A stretch of DNA of 64,000 nt from Streptomyces sp. Z26. Lineage in GTDB: Bacteria > Actinomycetota > Actinomycetes > Streptomycetales > Streptomycetaceae. The stretch covers positions 2,414,001 to 2,478,000 of the forward strand of contig NZ_RCHV01000002.1 of NCBI RefSeq assembly GCF_003665095.1, read 5' to 3'. The translations under genes were made by a program, and so were the position numbers. Under the pieces are notes generated by a model. The model saw only the letters and a program-made list of their open reading frames with translations, was not told where the DNA came from and did no database searches. This document shows positions 1 through 10,994 of the stretch, piece by piece (position 1 is the first letter of the stretch; each line of letters opens with the position of its first letter).

Positions 1-1
1 G

Positions 2-568
2 CACACCGACCAGATCCAGGGGTTCTTCGACGGCCCCGTCGACCACCTCTCGGCACTGCCGATCCTCGCGGACTACGTGGGCGCGAAGGTGGACCGCTCC
101 AAGCTGACCGTCGTCTCGCCGGACGCGGGCCGGGTACGGGTCGCGGACCGCTGGTGCGACCGGCTGGGCGCCCCCCTGGCGATCGTGCACAAGCGGCGCG
201 ACAAGGACGTGGCGAACCAGGTCACCGTGCACGAGGTCGTCGGTGACGTCGAGGGCCGCGTCTGCGTGCTCGTCGACGACATGATCGACACCGGCGGCAC
301 GATCTGCGCGGCGGCCGACGCGCTCTACGCGCACGGCGCGGAGGACGTGATCGTCACGGCGACGCACGGCATCCTGTCCGGGCCCGCGGGCGACCGGTTG
401 AAGAACTCGAAGGTCAGCGAGTTCGTCTTCACCAACACGCTGCCGACGCCGAGCGAGTTGGACCTCGACAAGATCACGGTGCTGTCCATGGCGCCGACGA
501 TCGCCCGCGCCGTGCAGGAGGTCTTCGAGGACGGCTCGGTGACGAGCCTCTTCGAGGAACAGGCGTAG
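2..568 (+). CDS. prs: Ribose-phosphate pyrophosphokinase, C-terminal part (5' end outside window)
   Basis: PRPP synthetase makes 5-phosphoribosyl-1-diphosphate from ribose 5-phosphate and ATP in the cytoplasm, feeding purine, pyrimidine, histidine, tryptophan and NAD synthesis. The reading frame is open from base 2 and begins HTDQIQGFFDGPVDHLSALP, the conserved hinge of bacterial Prs. The PRPP-binding loop VLVDDMIDTGGTI follows at about bases 268-306. The usual protein is about 320 residues, so roughly the first 130 are missing. The next gene, rplY, is 299 bases downstream, the common actinobacterial order. Confidence 0.95.
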   Translation, partial: HTDQIQGFFDGPVDHLSALPILADYVGAKVDRSKLTVVSPDAGRVRVADRWCDRLGAPLAIVHKRRDKDVANQVTVHEVVGDVEGRVCVLVDDMIDTGGTICAAADALYAHGAEDVIVTATHGILSGPAGDRLKNSKVSEFVFTNTLPTPSELDLDKITVLSMAPTIARAVQEVFEDGSVTSLFEEQA

Positions 569-576
569 CGGGTACG

Positions 577-621
577 GGCGTTCCGGGCCCGCCGGATCGA
601 TACTGCAAGATCCGGAACGCC
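577..621 (+). terminator. Hairpin after prs, likely terminator
   Basis: GGCGTTCCGG (577-586) is perfectly complementary to CCGGAACGCC (612-621), giving a 10-bp stem nine bases after the prs stop codon. A further complementary pair (GTACGGGC / GCCCGTAC) flanks it. There is no U-tract, as is common for Streptomyces terminators. A function in separating prs from rplY is inferred. Confidence 0.55.
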
Positions 622-867
622 GGGCCCGAGCCCGTACGGCGGGGTGCCCGACCCCGTACGACAAGATCGATTTCTGTGCGGCCTCCCCCGCCGAGTAGAC
701 TCACCGAGTTGCTCGGCGAGGGAGGCCGCGCCGCACGTCACGGCAGGTGCCGGGCCGTGCGTGAGGCTCTCCGTTATCGACGCGCTCTTCGTAGCAGGCC
801 CGTACGGGCCGCCTGTCGGGTGCCGGGTGACCGCCCACACCGATCCGCGAGATACGAGGAGCGCCAC

Positions 868-1458
868 ATGGCCGACGTCAACCTCACCGCCACCGTCCGC
901 AGCGAGTTCGGCAAGGGCGCGGCCCGCCGCCTGCGCCGCGAGGAGCGCGTCCCGGCCGTGATCTACGGCCACGGCGCCGAGCCCCAGCACGTCACGCTGC
1001 CGAGCTACGACCTGATGATGGCGCTCAAGTCCTCGAACGTCCTGATCAACCTGGACGTCGACGGCAAGAAGCAGCTCGTCATCCCCAAGGACGTGCAGCG
1101 CGAGGCGATCCGCGGCTTCCTCGTCCACATCGACCTGCTCATCGTGAAGAAGGGCGAGAAGGTCAGCGTCGAGATCCCGATCCACGTCGAGGGCGAACTC
1201 GCCCCGGGCCAGCACGTCCTGGAGCACGGCCTGAACGCGCTGCCGGTCGAGGCCGAGGCCACGCACATCCCCGAGTCGGTCACCGTCTCCGTCGAGGGCC
1301 TGGCCGCGGGCGACTCCGTGGCGGCGAAGGACATCAAGCTGCCGAACGGCGCGACCCTGGACACCGACGGCGACACCATCGTCATCCAGGTGCTGGCCGC
1401 CCAGGCCGAGGAGCCCGCCGAGGACGGCGAGGGCGACGCCGAGGGCGACGCCGAGTAA
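868..1458 (+). CDS. rplY: 50S ribosomal protein L25/general stress protein Ctc
   Basis: 196-residue L25/TL5/Ctc family protein that binds 5S rRNA in the large ribosomal subunit. The N-terminal L25 fold (residues 1-90, beginning MADVNLTATVRSEFGKGAAR) is followed by the TL5-type C-terminal beta domain and an acidic tail (EEPAEDGEGDAEGDAE). The frame is open upstream to 676, but ATG at 868 has the RBS GAGGAG six bases before it and matches family starts. A TAGACT-like -10 around 695-700 would give a leader of about 160 bases with several short inverted repeats, which is not proven to be regulatory. Confidence 0.95.
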   Translation: MADVNLTATVRSEFGKGAARRLRREERVPAVIYGHGAEPQHVTLPSYDLMMALKSSNVLINLDVDGKKQLVIPKDVQREAIRGFLVHIDLLIVKKGEKVSVEIPIHVEGELAPGQHVLEHGLNALPVEAEATHIPESVTVSVEGLAAGDSVAAKDIKLPNGATLDTDGDTIVIQVLAAQAEEPAEDGEGDAEGDAE

Positions 1459-1479
1459 CCTCCCGTCCCGTACGTCTCC

Positions 1480-1516
1480 GGCCGCCGTCCCGCGCAGCGT
1501 TCGCGGGGCGGCGGCC
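1480..1516 (+). terminator. Strong hairpin between rplY and pth
   Basis: GGCCGCCGTCCCGCG (1480-1494) pairs with CGCGGGGCGGCGGCC (1502-1516): a 15-bp stem with one G-U pair and a 7-base loop. It begins 21 bases after the rplY stop and ends 29 bases before the pth start. It could terminate rplY transcripts or attenuate read-through into pth. Confidence 0.6.
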
Positions 1517-1545
1517 GTCTCCCACGGCCGCCGGAGGGCCCAGAC

Positions 1546-2172
1546 ATGTCGACCAACGCCACCCCGTCGGGCGCCTCTTCGAGCGCGGCGGGCACGGAGC
1601 CGTGGCTGATCGCGGGCCTCGGCAACCCGGGCCCGGAGTACGCGGGGAACCGGCACAACGTCGGGTTCATGGTCGCCGACCTGCTGGCGTCCCGCCTCGG
1701 CGGCTCGTTCAAGACGCACCGGGCGCGCGCGCAGGTGCTGGAGGGCCGCCTCGGCACGCCGGGGGTCTCCAGCCAACGGGTCGTGCTGGCCAAGCCGATG
1801 TCGTTCATGAACGTCTCGGGCGGGCCCGTCACCGCGCTCCGCGACTTCTACCGGGTGCCGGTCGAGCGGATCATCGCCGTGCACGACGAGCTGGACATCG
1901 ACTACGGCGCGCTCCGCCTCAAGAAGGGCGGCGGCGACAACGGCCACAACGGCCTCAAGTCGATCACCAAGTCCCTCGGCCCCGACTACCACCGCGTCCG
2001 CTTCGGCGTGGGGCGCCCGCCCGGCCGGATGGCCGTCGCCGACTACGTGCTGCGGGACTTCGCCACGGTCGAGCGCAAGGAGCTGGACTACTTCGTGGAC
2101 CGCGCCGCCGACGCCGTCGAGGCGTTGATCACGGACGGCCTGGAGCGCGCGCAGGGCACGTACAACTCCTGA
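1546..2172 (+). CDS. pth: Peptidyl-tRNA hydrolase
   Basis: 208-residue Pth that hydrolyses peptidyl-tRNA released from stalled ribosomes, freeing tRNA. Family motifs are intact: [18 protein letters not shown] near residue 25 (catalytic His in RHNVG), [15 protein letters not shown] and [13 protein letters not shown] serine/alanine-rich N-terminal extension of about 18 residues precedes the fold. ATG at 1546 follows a GGAGGGC RBS. It is co-oriented with rplY, from which a hairpin separates it. Confidence 0.96.
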   Translation: MSTNATPSGASSSAAGTEPWLIAGLGNPGPEYAGNRHNVGFMVADLLASRLGGSFKTHRARAQVLEGRLGTPGVSSQRVVLAKPMSFMNVSGGPVTALRDFYRVPVERIIAVHDELDIDYGALRLKKGGGDNGHNGLKSITKSLGPDYHRVRFGVGRPPGRMAVADYVLRDFATVERKELDYFVDRAADAVEALITDGLERAQGTYNS

Positions 2173-2308
2173 CCGGTGGCGGCACGCGGGGGCGTGCGGG
2201 CGCGACCGGGAGTGTGGAGAAGTCAAGAAGAACGCGTACGAGCCGTTAACGGACCAAGCGGGCAGCCGACTGTTGACCGGGGGCCCGGCATGGCCGATTA
2301 TCGCGGCC

Positions 2309-2839
2309 ATGTCACCCAGCACGGTGCGGAGACGCAGCCGCATGCGGCGGGCCGGCGAGAGCGCGTACGGCCTGCTGCTGCTGGCGAAGGCGGGCCTCAC
2401 GGCCCTGCTGGTGGTGCTGCTGGCGGCGGCGGGCGCCTGGACGTCCTGGGACACCGCGGAGCCCGCGATGTTCCCCGAGGACGGGAAGCGGGGCACGTTC
2501 ACCGTCGAGAAGTGCGGCACCGACCGGTGTCACGGGTCCTTCACACCGCGCGGCGACGGCGGGCGGGCGCGCGACGGCGTGTCCATCTCCCGTACGGTCG
2601 CCGAGGGGCGCGGCAGGACGCTGGACGTGGCGCTGCGCACCGGCTCGGCGGGGGACGGCCCCGACGCGGAGGCCGTACGCACCGGACCGGCCGGGACGCT
2701 GTACGCGTGGGTGCCGCTGGCGGGGGCGCTGCTGCTGGCGTCGGTGGTCGTCGCGGGCGGGTTGCGGCTGCGGCGTACGGCCTGGGTGCTGGCGCTGCTG
2801 GGGGTGGGCGTGATGGGGGCCTCGGCGCTGACGCTGTGA
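2309..2839 (+). CDS. Hypothetical membrane protein
   Basis: About 176 residues, with no family recognised. It has an Arg-rich N-terminus, one membrane segment around residues 22-44, an external hydrophilic region of about 85 residues containing a CGTDRC motif, and two C-terminal hydrophobic segments (about 131-152 and 157-176). The frame is open back to a TTG at 2273, and an in-frame ATG also occurs at 2342. ATG 2309 was chosen as the first ATG giving a normal basic N-terminus. It lies downstream of pth on the same strand. Confidence 0.6.
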   Translation: MSPSTVRRRSRMRRAGESAYGLLLLAKAGLTALLVVLLAAAGAWTSWDTAEPAMFPEDGKRGTFTVEKCGTDRCHGSFTPRGDGGRARDGVSISRTVAEGRGRTLDVALRTGSAGDGPDAEAVRTGPAGTLYAWVPLAGALLLASVVVAGGLRLRRTAWVLALLGVGVMGASALTL

Positions 2840-3129
2840 CGGCGGAGGGCGCGTAACCCCTGCGCGTACCCGGGTAGCGGCCTCTGATCCCCTCGCGGGG
2901 CGACTCGTTCCGCTTTCGTGACCCTCCGGGACGGAGGCCCCGCGCGAGGCGGTCTTTCGCGACTCAGCGTTGTCACTGCATCGTTATCCCGATGATTCCG
3001 CACACCGCGCACGCAACGACGCATACACGACATTCCCTTCTTGACCCGCCCGTCGTGGCACAACAAGCTGTGCCGGACACGGTCTGACCCTCCGGAACCC
3101 CCCATTCACCCCCCGAAGTTGGATGGCCC

Positions 3130-3942
3130 ATGCGCGCCTTTCCCCCCGTGTACGCCCTCCCGGCCGCCGCAGCCCTCTTCCTGCTGCCCGTATCCACCGC
3201 GCACGCCACTCCCCGGGGCGACAGCGGCACCGTGCGGGTCCACGACACCGTGGACGACACGGAGATCCCGCCCGGCGGCCCCGCCGTCTGCACCTTCTAC
3301 CTCGTCGGCGAGGGCTTCGACGGCGCCGGTCGCGTCACCTGGCAGATAGCGCAGCGCACCGGGTCGGGCGAGCCCGGCACCGTCGCGGAGACGGGCACGC
3401 TGGTGGTCGACGGCGGCGGGTACGGGCGTACCGACGGGCTGTCGCTGGCCGACGGCGCGTACGAACTCTTCTGGGACCTCGGCGCCGACCAACCGCCCAC
3501 GAGCGGCGGCCCGTTCACCGTCCGCTGCGACGGCGAGGGCGCGGCCGGCGGGGGCGGCGACGGCAAGGCGCCCGGCGGCGGGCCGGACGGCGGTACGGCG
3601 CCCTCCGCCTCCGCGCCCGGCGCGGGACGCGACGGCTCCGCCGGGCCCTCCCCCGGCGGGGACCCCGGGCGCGGGTCCGGGACGGACCCCGACGCGCGCG
3701 ACGCGCCGCAGCGGGACGCCGACCGCGGCGGCGGGCCCGGGACGGCGCCGACCGCGGACGGCCCGGCGGGCCCCGACCCCGCCGTGACGGAGCCCCCCGG
3801 CCCGTCACCGCAGGGCGAGGGCGACCTCGCGCGGAGCGGCTCCGACGTGCCCGCGGGCGCGTTCGCCGCGGTGGGCGCCGCACTCCTCGGCGCGGGCGCG
3901 TACCTGGTGCTGCGCCGCCGCCGCGCCCCCGGCCCCCGCTGA
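3130..3942 (+). CDS. Secreted cell-wall-associated protein with signal peptide, disordered stalk and sortase-like tail
   Basis: 270 residues. A signal peptide (MRAFPPVYALPAAAALFLLP, cut near AHA-TP) precedes a beta-rich domain of about 100 residues with a conserved-looking CTFYLVGEGFDG motif. A Gly/Pro/Asp-rich stalk (about 135-230) follows. The C-terminus reads LARSG, then a hydrophobic helix, then RRRRAPGPR, the layout of a sortase substrate (motif, membrane span, basic tail). Class E sortases of Streptomyces prefer LAXTG; here Ser replaces Thr, so anchoring is uncertain. ATG 3130 overlaps the other possible start at 3123 in another frame. Confidence 0.75.
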   Translation: MRAFPPVYALPAAAALFLLPVSTAHATPRGDSGTVRVHDTVDDTEIPPGGPAVCTFYLVGEGFDGAGRVTWQIAQRTGSGEPGTVAETGTLVVDGGGYGRTDGLSLADGAYELFWDLGADQPPTSGGPFTVRCDGEGAAGGGGDGKAPGGGPDGGTAPSASAPGAGRDGSAGPSPGGDPGRGSGTDPDARDAPQRDADRGGGPGTAPTADGPAGPDPAVTEPPGPSPQGEGDLARSGSDVPAGAFAAVGAALLGAGAYLVLRRRRAPGPR

Positions 3943-3977
3943 CGCGGACACCGGTCCCCGACCTGACGCGGACACAC

Positions 3978-4019
3978 GGAAGGGCCGCGTGTACGGCATC
4001 CCGTACGCGCGGCCCTTCC
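3978..4019. terminator. Bidirectional hairpin terminator
   Basis: GGAAGGGCCGCG-T-GTACGG (3978-3996), loop CATC, CCGTAC-G-CGCGGCCCTTCC (4001-4019): a 19-bp stem including one T-G wobble. It sits between two convergent genes (stops at 3942 and 4027) and can serve both strands. No T-run follows. Confidence 0.75.
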
Positions 4020-4026
4020 GCGCGCG

Positions 4027-6831
<2,805 letters not shown>

Positions 6832-7168
6832 AGGTACGGCTCCTTGTGGCTTCTGGCTTCCGGTGCGGGATTCCCGGTGCTCGGCTCCGGGGTGCGCGAG
6901 GCAGGTCACGGACCGCTCTGTCCGACGGACCAAGGATAGGTCGCGGGGGTGACAGCGGGACATCGCGTCCGGCTGTTGGGCGGGCCCCGCCGGTACCCGC
7001 CGCGCCCGGCGCCGGGACGGCCCGTACGGCACCCGCCGGTGGTCACCCGTGCGGGTGGCGTCGCCGCGCCGCCCGGCGCGGGCCGCGCGTACGCCGTCGC
7101 GTGCGGCGCGCGGCGGCCGCGGGCGTACGGATCGCGGCCCGGCGCGTGGCACGGCGGACGGAAGCGGC
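6832..7168. other. Divergent intergenic region ppc/tetR
   Basis: This 337-base region must hold the ppc and tetR promoters. On the minus strand a direct repeat of GGTCCGT lies around 6905-6935. I see no clear palindromic operator and no convincing small gene; open frames here are high-GC artefacts. Confidence 0.4.
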
Positions 7169-7867
7169 ATGATGGTGGGCGTGCCGACCGATGACGGAAC
7201 GAACGCGACGAGCAAGAAGGACACCACTCCCCCCGCGTCGGGCTCCCGGCGTGCCCGCCGCCGTATGACGGGCAAGGAACGGCGGGAGCAGCTGCTGGAC
7301 ATCGGGCGCACGCTCTTCGCGGAGCGCGGTTTCGAGGCCACGTCCGTGGAGGAGATCGCGGCGAAGGCGGGGGTGTCCAAGCCGGTCGTCTACGAGCACT
7401 TCGGCGGCAAGGAGGGGCTGTACGCGGTGGTGGTGGACCGCGAGATGCGCCAGCTGCTGGACATGGTGACGAGCGCGCTGACCGGCGGGCACCCGCGGGA
7501 GCTGCTGGAGGAGGCGGCGTTCGCGCTGCTGGACTACATCGAGCAGTACACGGACGGCTTCCGCATCCTCGTCCGGGACTCGCCGGTGGCGCAGTCGACG
7601 GGCACCTTCGCCTCGCTGATCAGCGACATCGCGACGCAGGTGGAGGACATCCTCGGGCACGAGTTCAAGGCGCGCGGCTTCGACCCGAAGCTGTCGCCGC
7701 TCTACGCCCAGGCGCTGGTCGGCATGGTCGCGCTGACCGGGCAGTGGTGGCTGAACGCGCGCCGCCCGAAGAAGGCGGAGGTCGCCGCGCACCTGGTGAA
7801 CCTCGCCTGGCACGGGCTGGACGGGCTGGAGCAGAAGCCGCGCCTGGTCGGGCACCGCCGGTCCTGA
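7169..7867 (+). CDS. TetR family transcriptional regulator
   Basis: 232 residues. An N-terminal TetR DNA-binding domain begins after a lysine/threonine-rich tail of about 30 residues: [23 protein letters not shown], then the recognition helix [21 protein letters not shown]-terminal all-helical ligand/dimer domain follows. ATG 7169 has GGAAG five bases upstream; ATG 7172 and GTG 7181 are alternatives. Divergent orientation from ppc suggests, but does not show, control of ppc. The ligand cannot be read from sequence. Confidence 0.9.
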   Translation: MMVGVPTDDGTNATSKKDTTPPASGSRRARRRMTGKERREQLLDIGRTLFAERGFEATSVEEIAAKAGVSKPVVYEHFGGKEGLYAVVVDREMRQLLDMVTSALTGGHPRELLEEAAFALLDYIEQYTDGFRILVRDSPVAQSTGTFASLISDIATQVEDILGHEFKARGFDPKLSPLYAQALVGMVALTGQWWLNARRPKKAEVAAHLVNLAWHGLDGLEQKPRLVGHRRS

Positions 7868-7892
7868 GGGCGGCGCCGGGGCCGGGCGTGGG

Positions 7893-8318
7893 TCAGGGCG
7901 CGACGGGGCAGGGCGCGACGGGCTCCAGCACTTCGAGTCGGTTGCCGACCGGGTCCTCGGTGTGGAAGCGGCGGTGGCCCGGCAGGTCGTCGTCCCAGCG
8001 GACGGGCACTCCCGCCGCCACGAGCCGCGCGGCGACCGCGTCGATGCCGACGACGCGGAACGCGGGATGCGCCTTGCGCGGCGGCGCGAAGCCCTCCTCC
8101 ACGCCGAGGTGCAGCCGTACGGCGCCCCCGGCCGCCCGGAACCAGCAGCCGCCGCGCGCGGCGAGCACCGGCGGCTTCGGCTCCTCCGCCATGCCGAGCA
8201 GCCCCCCGTAGAACGCCCGCAGCGCCTCCTCGGCGCCGGGCGGCGCGGCGAGCAGTACGTGGTCGTACGCCGCGATGCCCCCGCCCTCCGCGCCCCCGTC
8301 CGCCACGCCCCCGTTCAC
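7893..8318 (-). CDS. VOC/glyoxalase-fold protein
   Basis: 141 residues of the vicinal-oxygen-chelate superfamily (glyoxalase, bleomycin resistance, dioxygenase). It starts near IAAYDHVLLAAPPGAEE, has the typical FYGGLLGM strand-helix, a central GGCWFRAAGGAVRLHLGVE strand pair, and ends with the family motif DPVGNRLEVLEP, where Glu is a metal ligand. The GTG start at 8318 overlaps the stop of tam by 3 bases, so the two are translationally coupled. The substrate is unknown. Confidence 0.85.
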   Translation of the reverse strand: MNGGVADGGAEGGGIAAYDHVLLAAPPGAEEALRAFYGGLLGMAEEPKPPVLAARGGCWFRAAGGAVRLHLGVEEGFAPPRKAHPAFRVVGIDAVAARLVAAGVPVRWDDDLPGHRRFHTEDPVGNRLEVLEPVAPCPVAP

Positions 8319-9142
8319 CGTTTCACCGCCACGACGAAGACCCGCCGGAACGGGAAGCGCGTGCCGCGTTCCGTCGCCGGATAGGCGTCGGCCAGCGCGC
8401 TCCGGTACTCCGCCAGGAACGCGTCCCGCGCCTCCTCGTCGCCCTCCAGCCGACTCAGCGCGGGCCGCAGCGCGGTGCCCTTGACCCACTCCAGTACGGC
8501 GTCGGGGCCGGGCAGCAGGTGCTGGTACGTGGTCTCCCACACGTCCACGTCGCAGCCGAGCCGTTCCAGGTCGGCCGCGTAGTCGACGGGTTCGGCGACG
8601 GTGTTCGGACGCACCGCGAGGTCACCGAGGCGGGCGCGCCAGCGCGGCGCCACGCACAGGGTGCTCAACGTGGTGTGGCTGGGCGCGCGGAAGTTGCCGG
8701 GCACCTGGAACGCGAGGACGCCGCCGTCGGTGAGCGCCGTGAGCCAGCGGGCGAAGCGCGCGCGGTGCTCCGGCACCCACTGGAAGGCGGCGTTGGAGGC
8801 GATCAGGTCGAAGCGCTCGCCGTCGGGCGGGCACCAGTCGTCCAGGTCGGCGTGGACGAAGTCCAGCCGGTCGCCGTACTCCTCGGTGCCCTCGCGGCGG
8901 CGGGCGCGTGCCAGCATGTCCGGCGAGTTGTCGTACCCGGTGAGGCGTGCTCCGGGCCAGCGGGCCGCGAGGGCGGCGGTCGAGTTCCCCGTGCCGCAGC
9001 CGAGGTCCGCGACGCGGGGCGCGGGCCCGCCGGGGAGGTCGGGCACGGCGGCCAGCAGGTCGCGCAGCGGGCGGGAGCGCGGGCCCTCGAAGCGGAGGTA
9101 CTGCTCGGGAGACCAGGACGGCGCGGGGTCGGAGGAAACCAT
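8315..9142 (-). CDS. tam: Trans-aconitate 2-methyltransferase
   Basis: 275-residue SAM-dependent methyltransferase that methylates trans-aconitate, a toxic isomer formed from the TCA intermediate cis-aconitate. It begins SWSPEQYLRFEGPRSRPLRDLL as in Tam proteins, with SAM motif I VADLGCGTGNST, an acidic loop (YDNSPDML), FDLIASNAAFQWVPEH and VLAFQVPGN. It is divergent from tamR across 64 bases containing an inverted-repeat operator. In S. coelicolor this pair is known: TamR represses tam and responds to citrate and aconitate. The VOC gene is coupled downstream. Confidence 0.93.
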   Translation of the reverse strand: MVSSDPAPSWSPEQYLRFEGPRSRPLRDLLAAVPDLPGGPAPRVADLGCGTGNSTAALAARWPGARLTGYDNSPDMLARARRREGTEEYGDRLDFVHADLDDWCPPDGERFDLIASNAAFQWVPEHRARFARWLTALTDGGVLAFQVPGNFRAPSHTTLSTLCVAPRWRARLGDLAVRPNTVAEPVDYAADLERLGCDVDVWETTYQHLLPGPDAVLEWVKGTALRPALSRLEGDEEARDAFLAEYRSALADAYPATERGTRFPFRRVFVVAVKR

Positions 9143-9165
9143 GTCCGTATGGTCCGGGTAAAATT

Positions 9166-9181
9166 ATCTCGATGTCAAGAG
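9166..9181. promoter_or_regulatory. MarR-type inverted repeat between tam and tamR (TamR operator)
   Basis: ATCTCGA-TG-TCAAGAG: two 7-base half-sites matching at 5 of 7 positions around a 2-base centre, close to the MarR-family pattern ATCTTGA-N2-TCAAGAT. It sits between the divergent start codons at 9142 and 9207, where S. coelicolor TamR is known to act. Confidence 0.7.
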
Positions 9182-9206
9182 ACTTCACGTCGACACAACT
9201 ACTACA

Positions 9207-9713
9207 ATGATCGGCATGGAGGACGAGGTCGACCGACTGGTTGCAGCATGGCGCCGTGAGCGCCCGGACCTCGACGTGGAACCGCTGGAGGTGCTGAGCC
9301 GCGTCAGCCGGCTCGCCCGGCACCTGGACCGGGCGCGGCGCCTCGCCTTCGCCGAACACAGCCTGGAGCCCTGGGAGTTCGACGTCCTGACCGCGCTGCG
9401 GCGCGCGGGCGACCCGTACCAGCTCTCGCCGGGCCAGCTCCTCACCCAGACCCTCGTCACCTCCGGCACCATGACCAACCGCATCGACCGGCTGGCCAAG
9501 AGCGGCCTCGTCGAGCGGCTGCCCGACCCGAACGACCGGCGGGGCGTGCTCGTACGCCTCACCGGGGAGGGCCGCCACCGCGCCGACGGGGCGCTGGCCG
9601 GGCTGCTCGCGCAGGAACGGGCCATCCTGGCCGAGCTGTCGAGCGGGCAGCGGGGGGAACTGGCCGGGCTGCTGCGGCAGTTGACCGCGCCGTTCGACAA
9701 CACGCCGGGCTAG
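9207..9713 (+). CDS. tamR: MarR family regulator TamR
   Basis: 168-residue winged-helix MarR protein. The long N-terminal helix (EDEVDRLVAAWRRERPDLDV) is followed by the DNA-binding core: LTQTLVTSGTMTNRIDRLAKSGLVERLPDPNDRRGVLVRLT, holding recognition helix and wing. ATG 9207 or in-frame ATG 9216 could start it. Context (divergent tam, shared operator) and layout match S. coelicolor TamR, which links TCA-cycle stress to tam expression. The assignment rests on synteny and family features. Confidence 0.85.
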   Translation: MIGMEDEVDRLVAAWRRERPDLDVEPLEVLSRVSRLARHLDRARRLAFAEHSLEPWEFDVLTALRRAGDPYQLSPGQLLTQTLVTSGTMTNRIDRLAKSGLVERLPDPNDRRGVLVRLTGEGRHRADGALAGLLAQERAILAELSSGQRGELAGLLRQLTAPFDNTPG

Positions 9714-9737
9714 GCGGTGTCCGGGCGCGGCCACCCG

Positions 9738-10697
9738 TCAGCCCTGGACGGGCGGCGCCGGGGCCTCCTCCACCGGCCCGACGCCCGCGCGGCGCGCCAG
9801 CGCCACCGCCGCGAGCGTGGAGTGCACCTCCAGCTTGCCCAGCACGTTCTGCATGTGCGTACGGACGGTGTGCGGCGAGAGGTACAGCCGCTCGGCGACC
9901 GCCTTCCGGCCCAGCCCGGCGACCATGCACCGCAGCACCTCGTGCTCGCGCGGCGTCAACGCCTCCACGAGCCGTTCGCTCTCCGTACGGTGTCTTCGGC
10001 TCGCCGTCAGCTCGCGCAGCACGCCGGTGAGCAGCGCGGGCGACAGGTGCGTCTCGTCCTTGAGCACGCCCCGGATGACCTGGAGCAGCCGCGAGAGGGA
10101 GCAGTCCTTGGCGACCCAGCCCGCCGCCCCCGCCTGGAGCGCGGCGGCGGCCTGGCGCGGGTCGTCGCGCTCCGCGAGGACGACCGCGCGCGTCCCGGAG
10201 TGGTCGGCGCGGACCCGGCCGACCAGCGCGATCCCGCCGGGCCGCGCACCGGACCGCGCGCCCTGCGCGCCGTTCCGTACGGCCTCGCCGGACTCGCCCG
10301 GCTCGGCCGCCGCGGCCACCGGCACGGCGGCGGGCGCGGGAACGGTCGGGGCACCGGCGGGGGGTGAAGGGGCGCTCTGGGGCGCGCCGTTGAGGGGCGG
10401 GGCGGGCGCGGGTACGTGTACGCCGCCGCCGCGCGCGGGCGTCGCCGGAGACGGCACCGACGGCTGCCGCCCGCCGGGGCCTCGGCCCGCGGCCTCGGGC
10501 GGCTCGCCCAGGTCCGCGTCGACGAGCAGCACGTCGAAGCCGCGCCCCTCGGTGGCCGCCCGGTCCAGGCAGCGCAGGGCGGCGGTGCCGCTGCCCGCCG
10601 CGACGACCTCGACGTCCTGCTCGGCCGCCAGCGCGGCGGCGAGGGACTCGGCGAAAATGCGGTGGTCGTCGGCCACCAGCACCCGGATTCGTTGCAT
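9738..10697 (-). CDS. Orphan LuxR-type response regulator with split receiver
   Basis: 319 residues. The N-terminus is a CheY-like receiver (RIRVLVADDHRIFAESL, acidic pair DD; phospho-acceptor Asp near residue 58 in LLVDADL). After it comes a Pro/Ala/Gly linker of about 85 residues (about 66-150) before the receiver resumes (GGIALVGRV, AVVLAERDDPRQAAAALQAGAAGWVAKD). A C-terminal LuxR helix-turn-helix follows (LTPREHEVLRCMVAGLGRKAVAERLYLSPHTVRTHMQNVLGKL). ATG 10697, after GAGGGG, is preferred to the ATG 12 bases upstream. No kinase gene is adjacent. Confidence 0.88.
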   Translation of the reverse strand: MQRIRVLVADDHRIFAESLAAALAAEQDVEVVAAGSGTAALRCLDRAATEGRGFDVLLVDADLGEPPEAAGRGPGGRQPSVPSPATPARGGGVHVPAPAPPLNGAPQSAPSPPAGAPTVPAPAAVPVAAAAEPGESGEAVRNGAQGARSGARPGGIALVGRVRADHSGTRAVVLAERDDPRQAAAALQAGAAGWVAKDCSLSRLLQVIRGVLKDETHLSPALLTGVLRELTASRRHRTESERLVEALTPREHEVLRCMVAGLGRKAVAERLYLSPHTVRTHMQNVLGKLEVHSTLAAVALARRAGVGPVEEAPAPPVQG

Positions 10698-10960
10698 GAC
10701 ACCCCTCATGGAGGGCTACGGCGTCCGGTCGGGGCATTCCGCGCCGGTCGGCCGTCGCCCGCGCCGCCGCTTCCCCGCCCCGGGCGTCGCACCCGGCTCT
10801 CCCGCCCCCTGACGTTACCGGCGGTCCACCGGTGACGTACATCACGCTCAGGGTACGGGCGGGCGCGGACACGACAAGGGTGATTGTCGAAACTGACCGC
10901 CGCGGAGGCGCACGGGGCCGCCGAGTGGATTGACAGGGGCGGGTCAGCCACAGCACCATT

Positions 10961-10978
10961 CCACTAGTTAAGTAGTGG
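10961..10978. promoter_or_regulatory. Palindromic operator of the GntR-ABC operon
   Basis: CCACTA-GTTAAG-TAGTGG: perfect 6-base arms around a 6-base centre, ending 16 bases before the regulator's start codon. The internal TAGTTA could be a -10 element. Small GntR/YtrA repressors autoregulate by binding such palindromes over their own promoter. Confidence 0.65.
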
Positions 10979-10994
10979 ACTACGGATGGTGTGC

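Noticed and set aside
325..2520. Long minus-strand open frame of 731 codons
   Set aside because: It lies opposite prs, rplY and pth, with His/Arg-rich antisense composition and no motifs. High-GC DNA gives long spurious frames.
6840..7380. N-terminal extension of PEP carboxylase to give 1117 residues
   Set aside because: The added sequence is Pro/Arg-rich, overlaps the divergent tetR gene, and GTG 6831 has a proper RBS.
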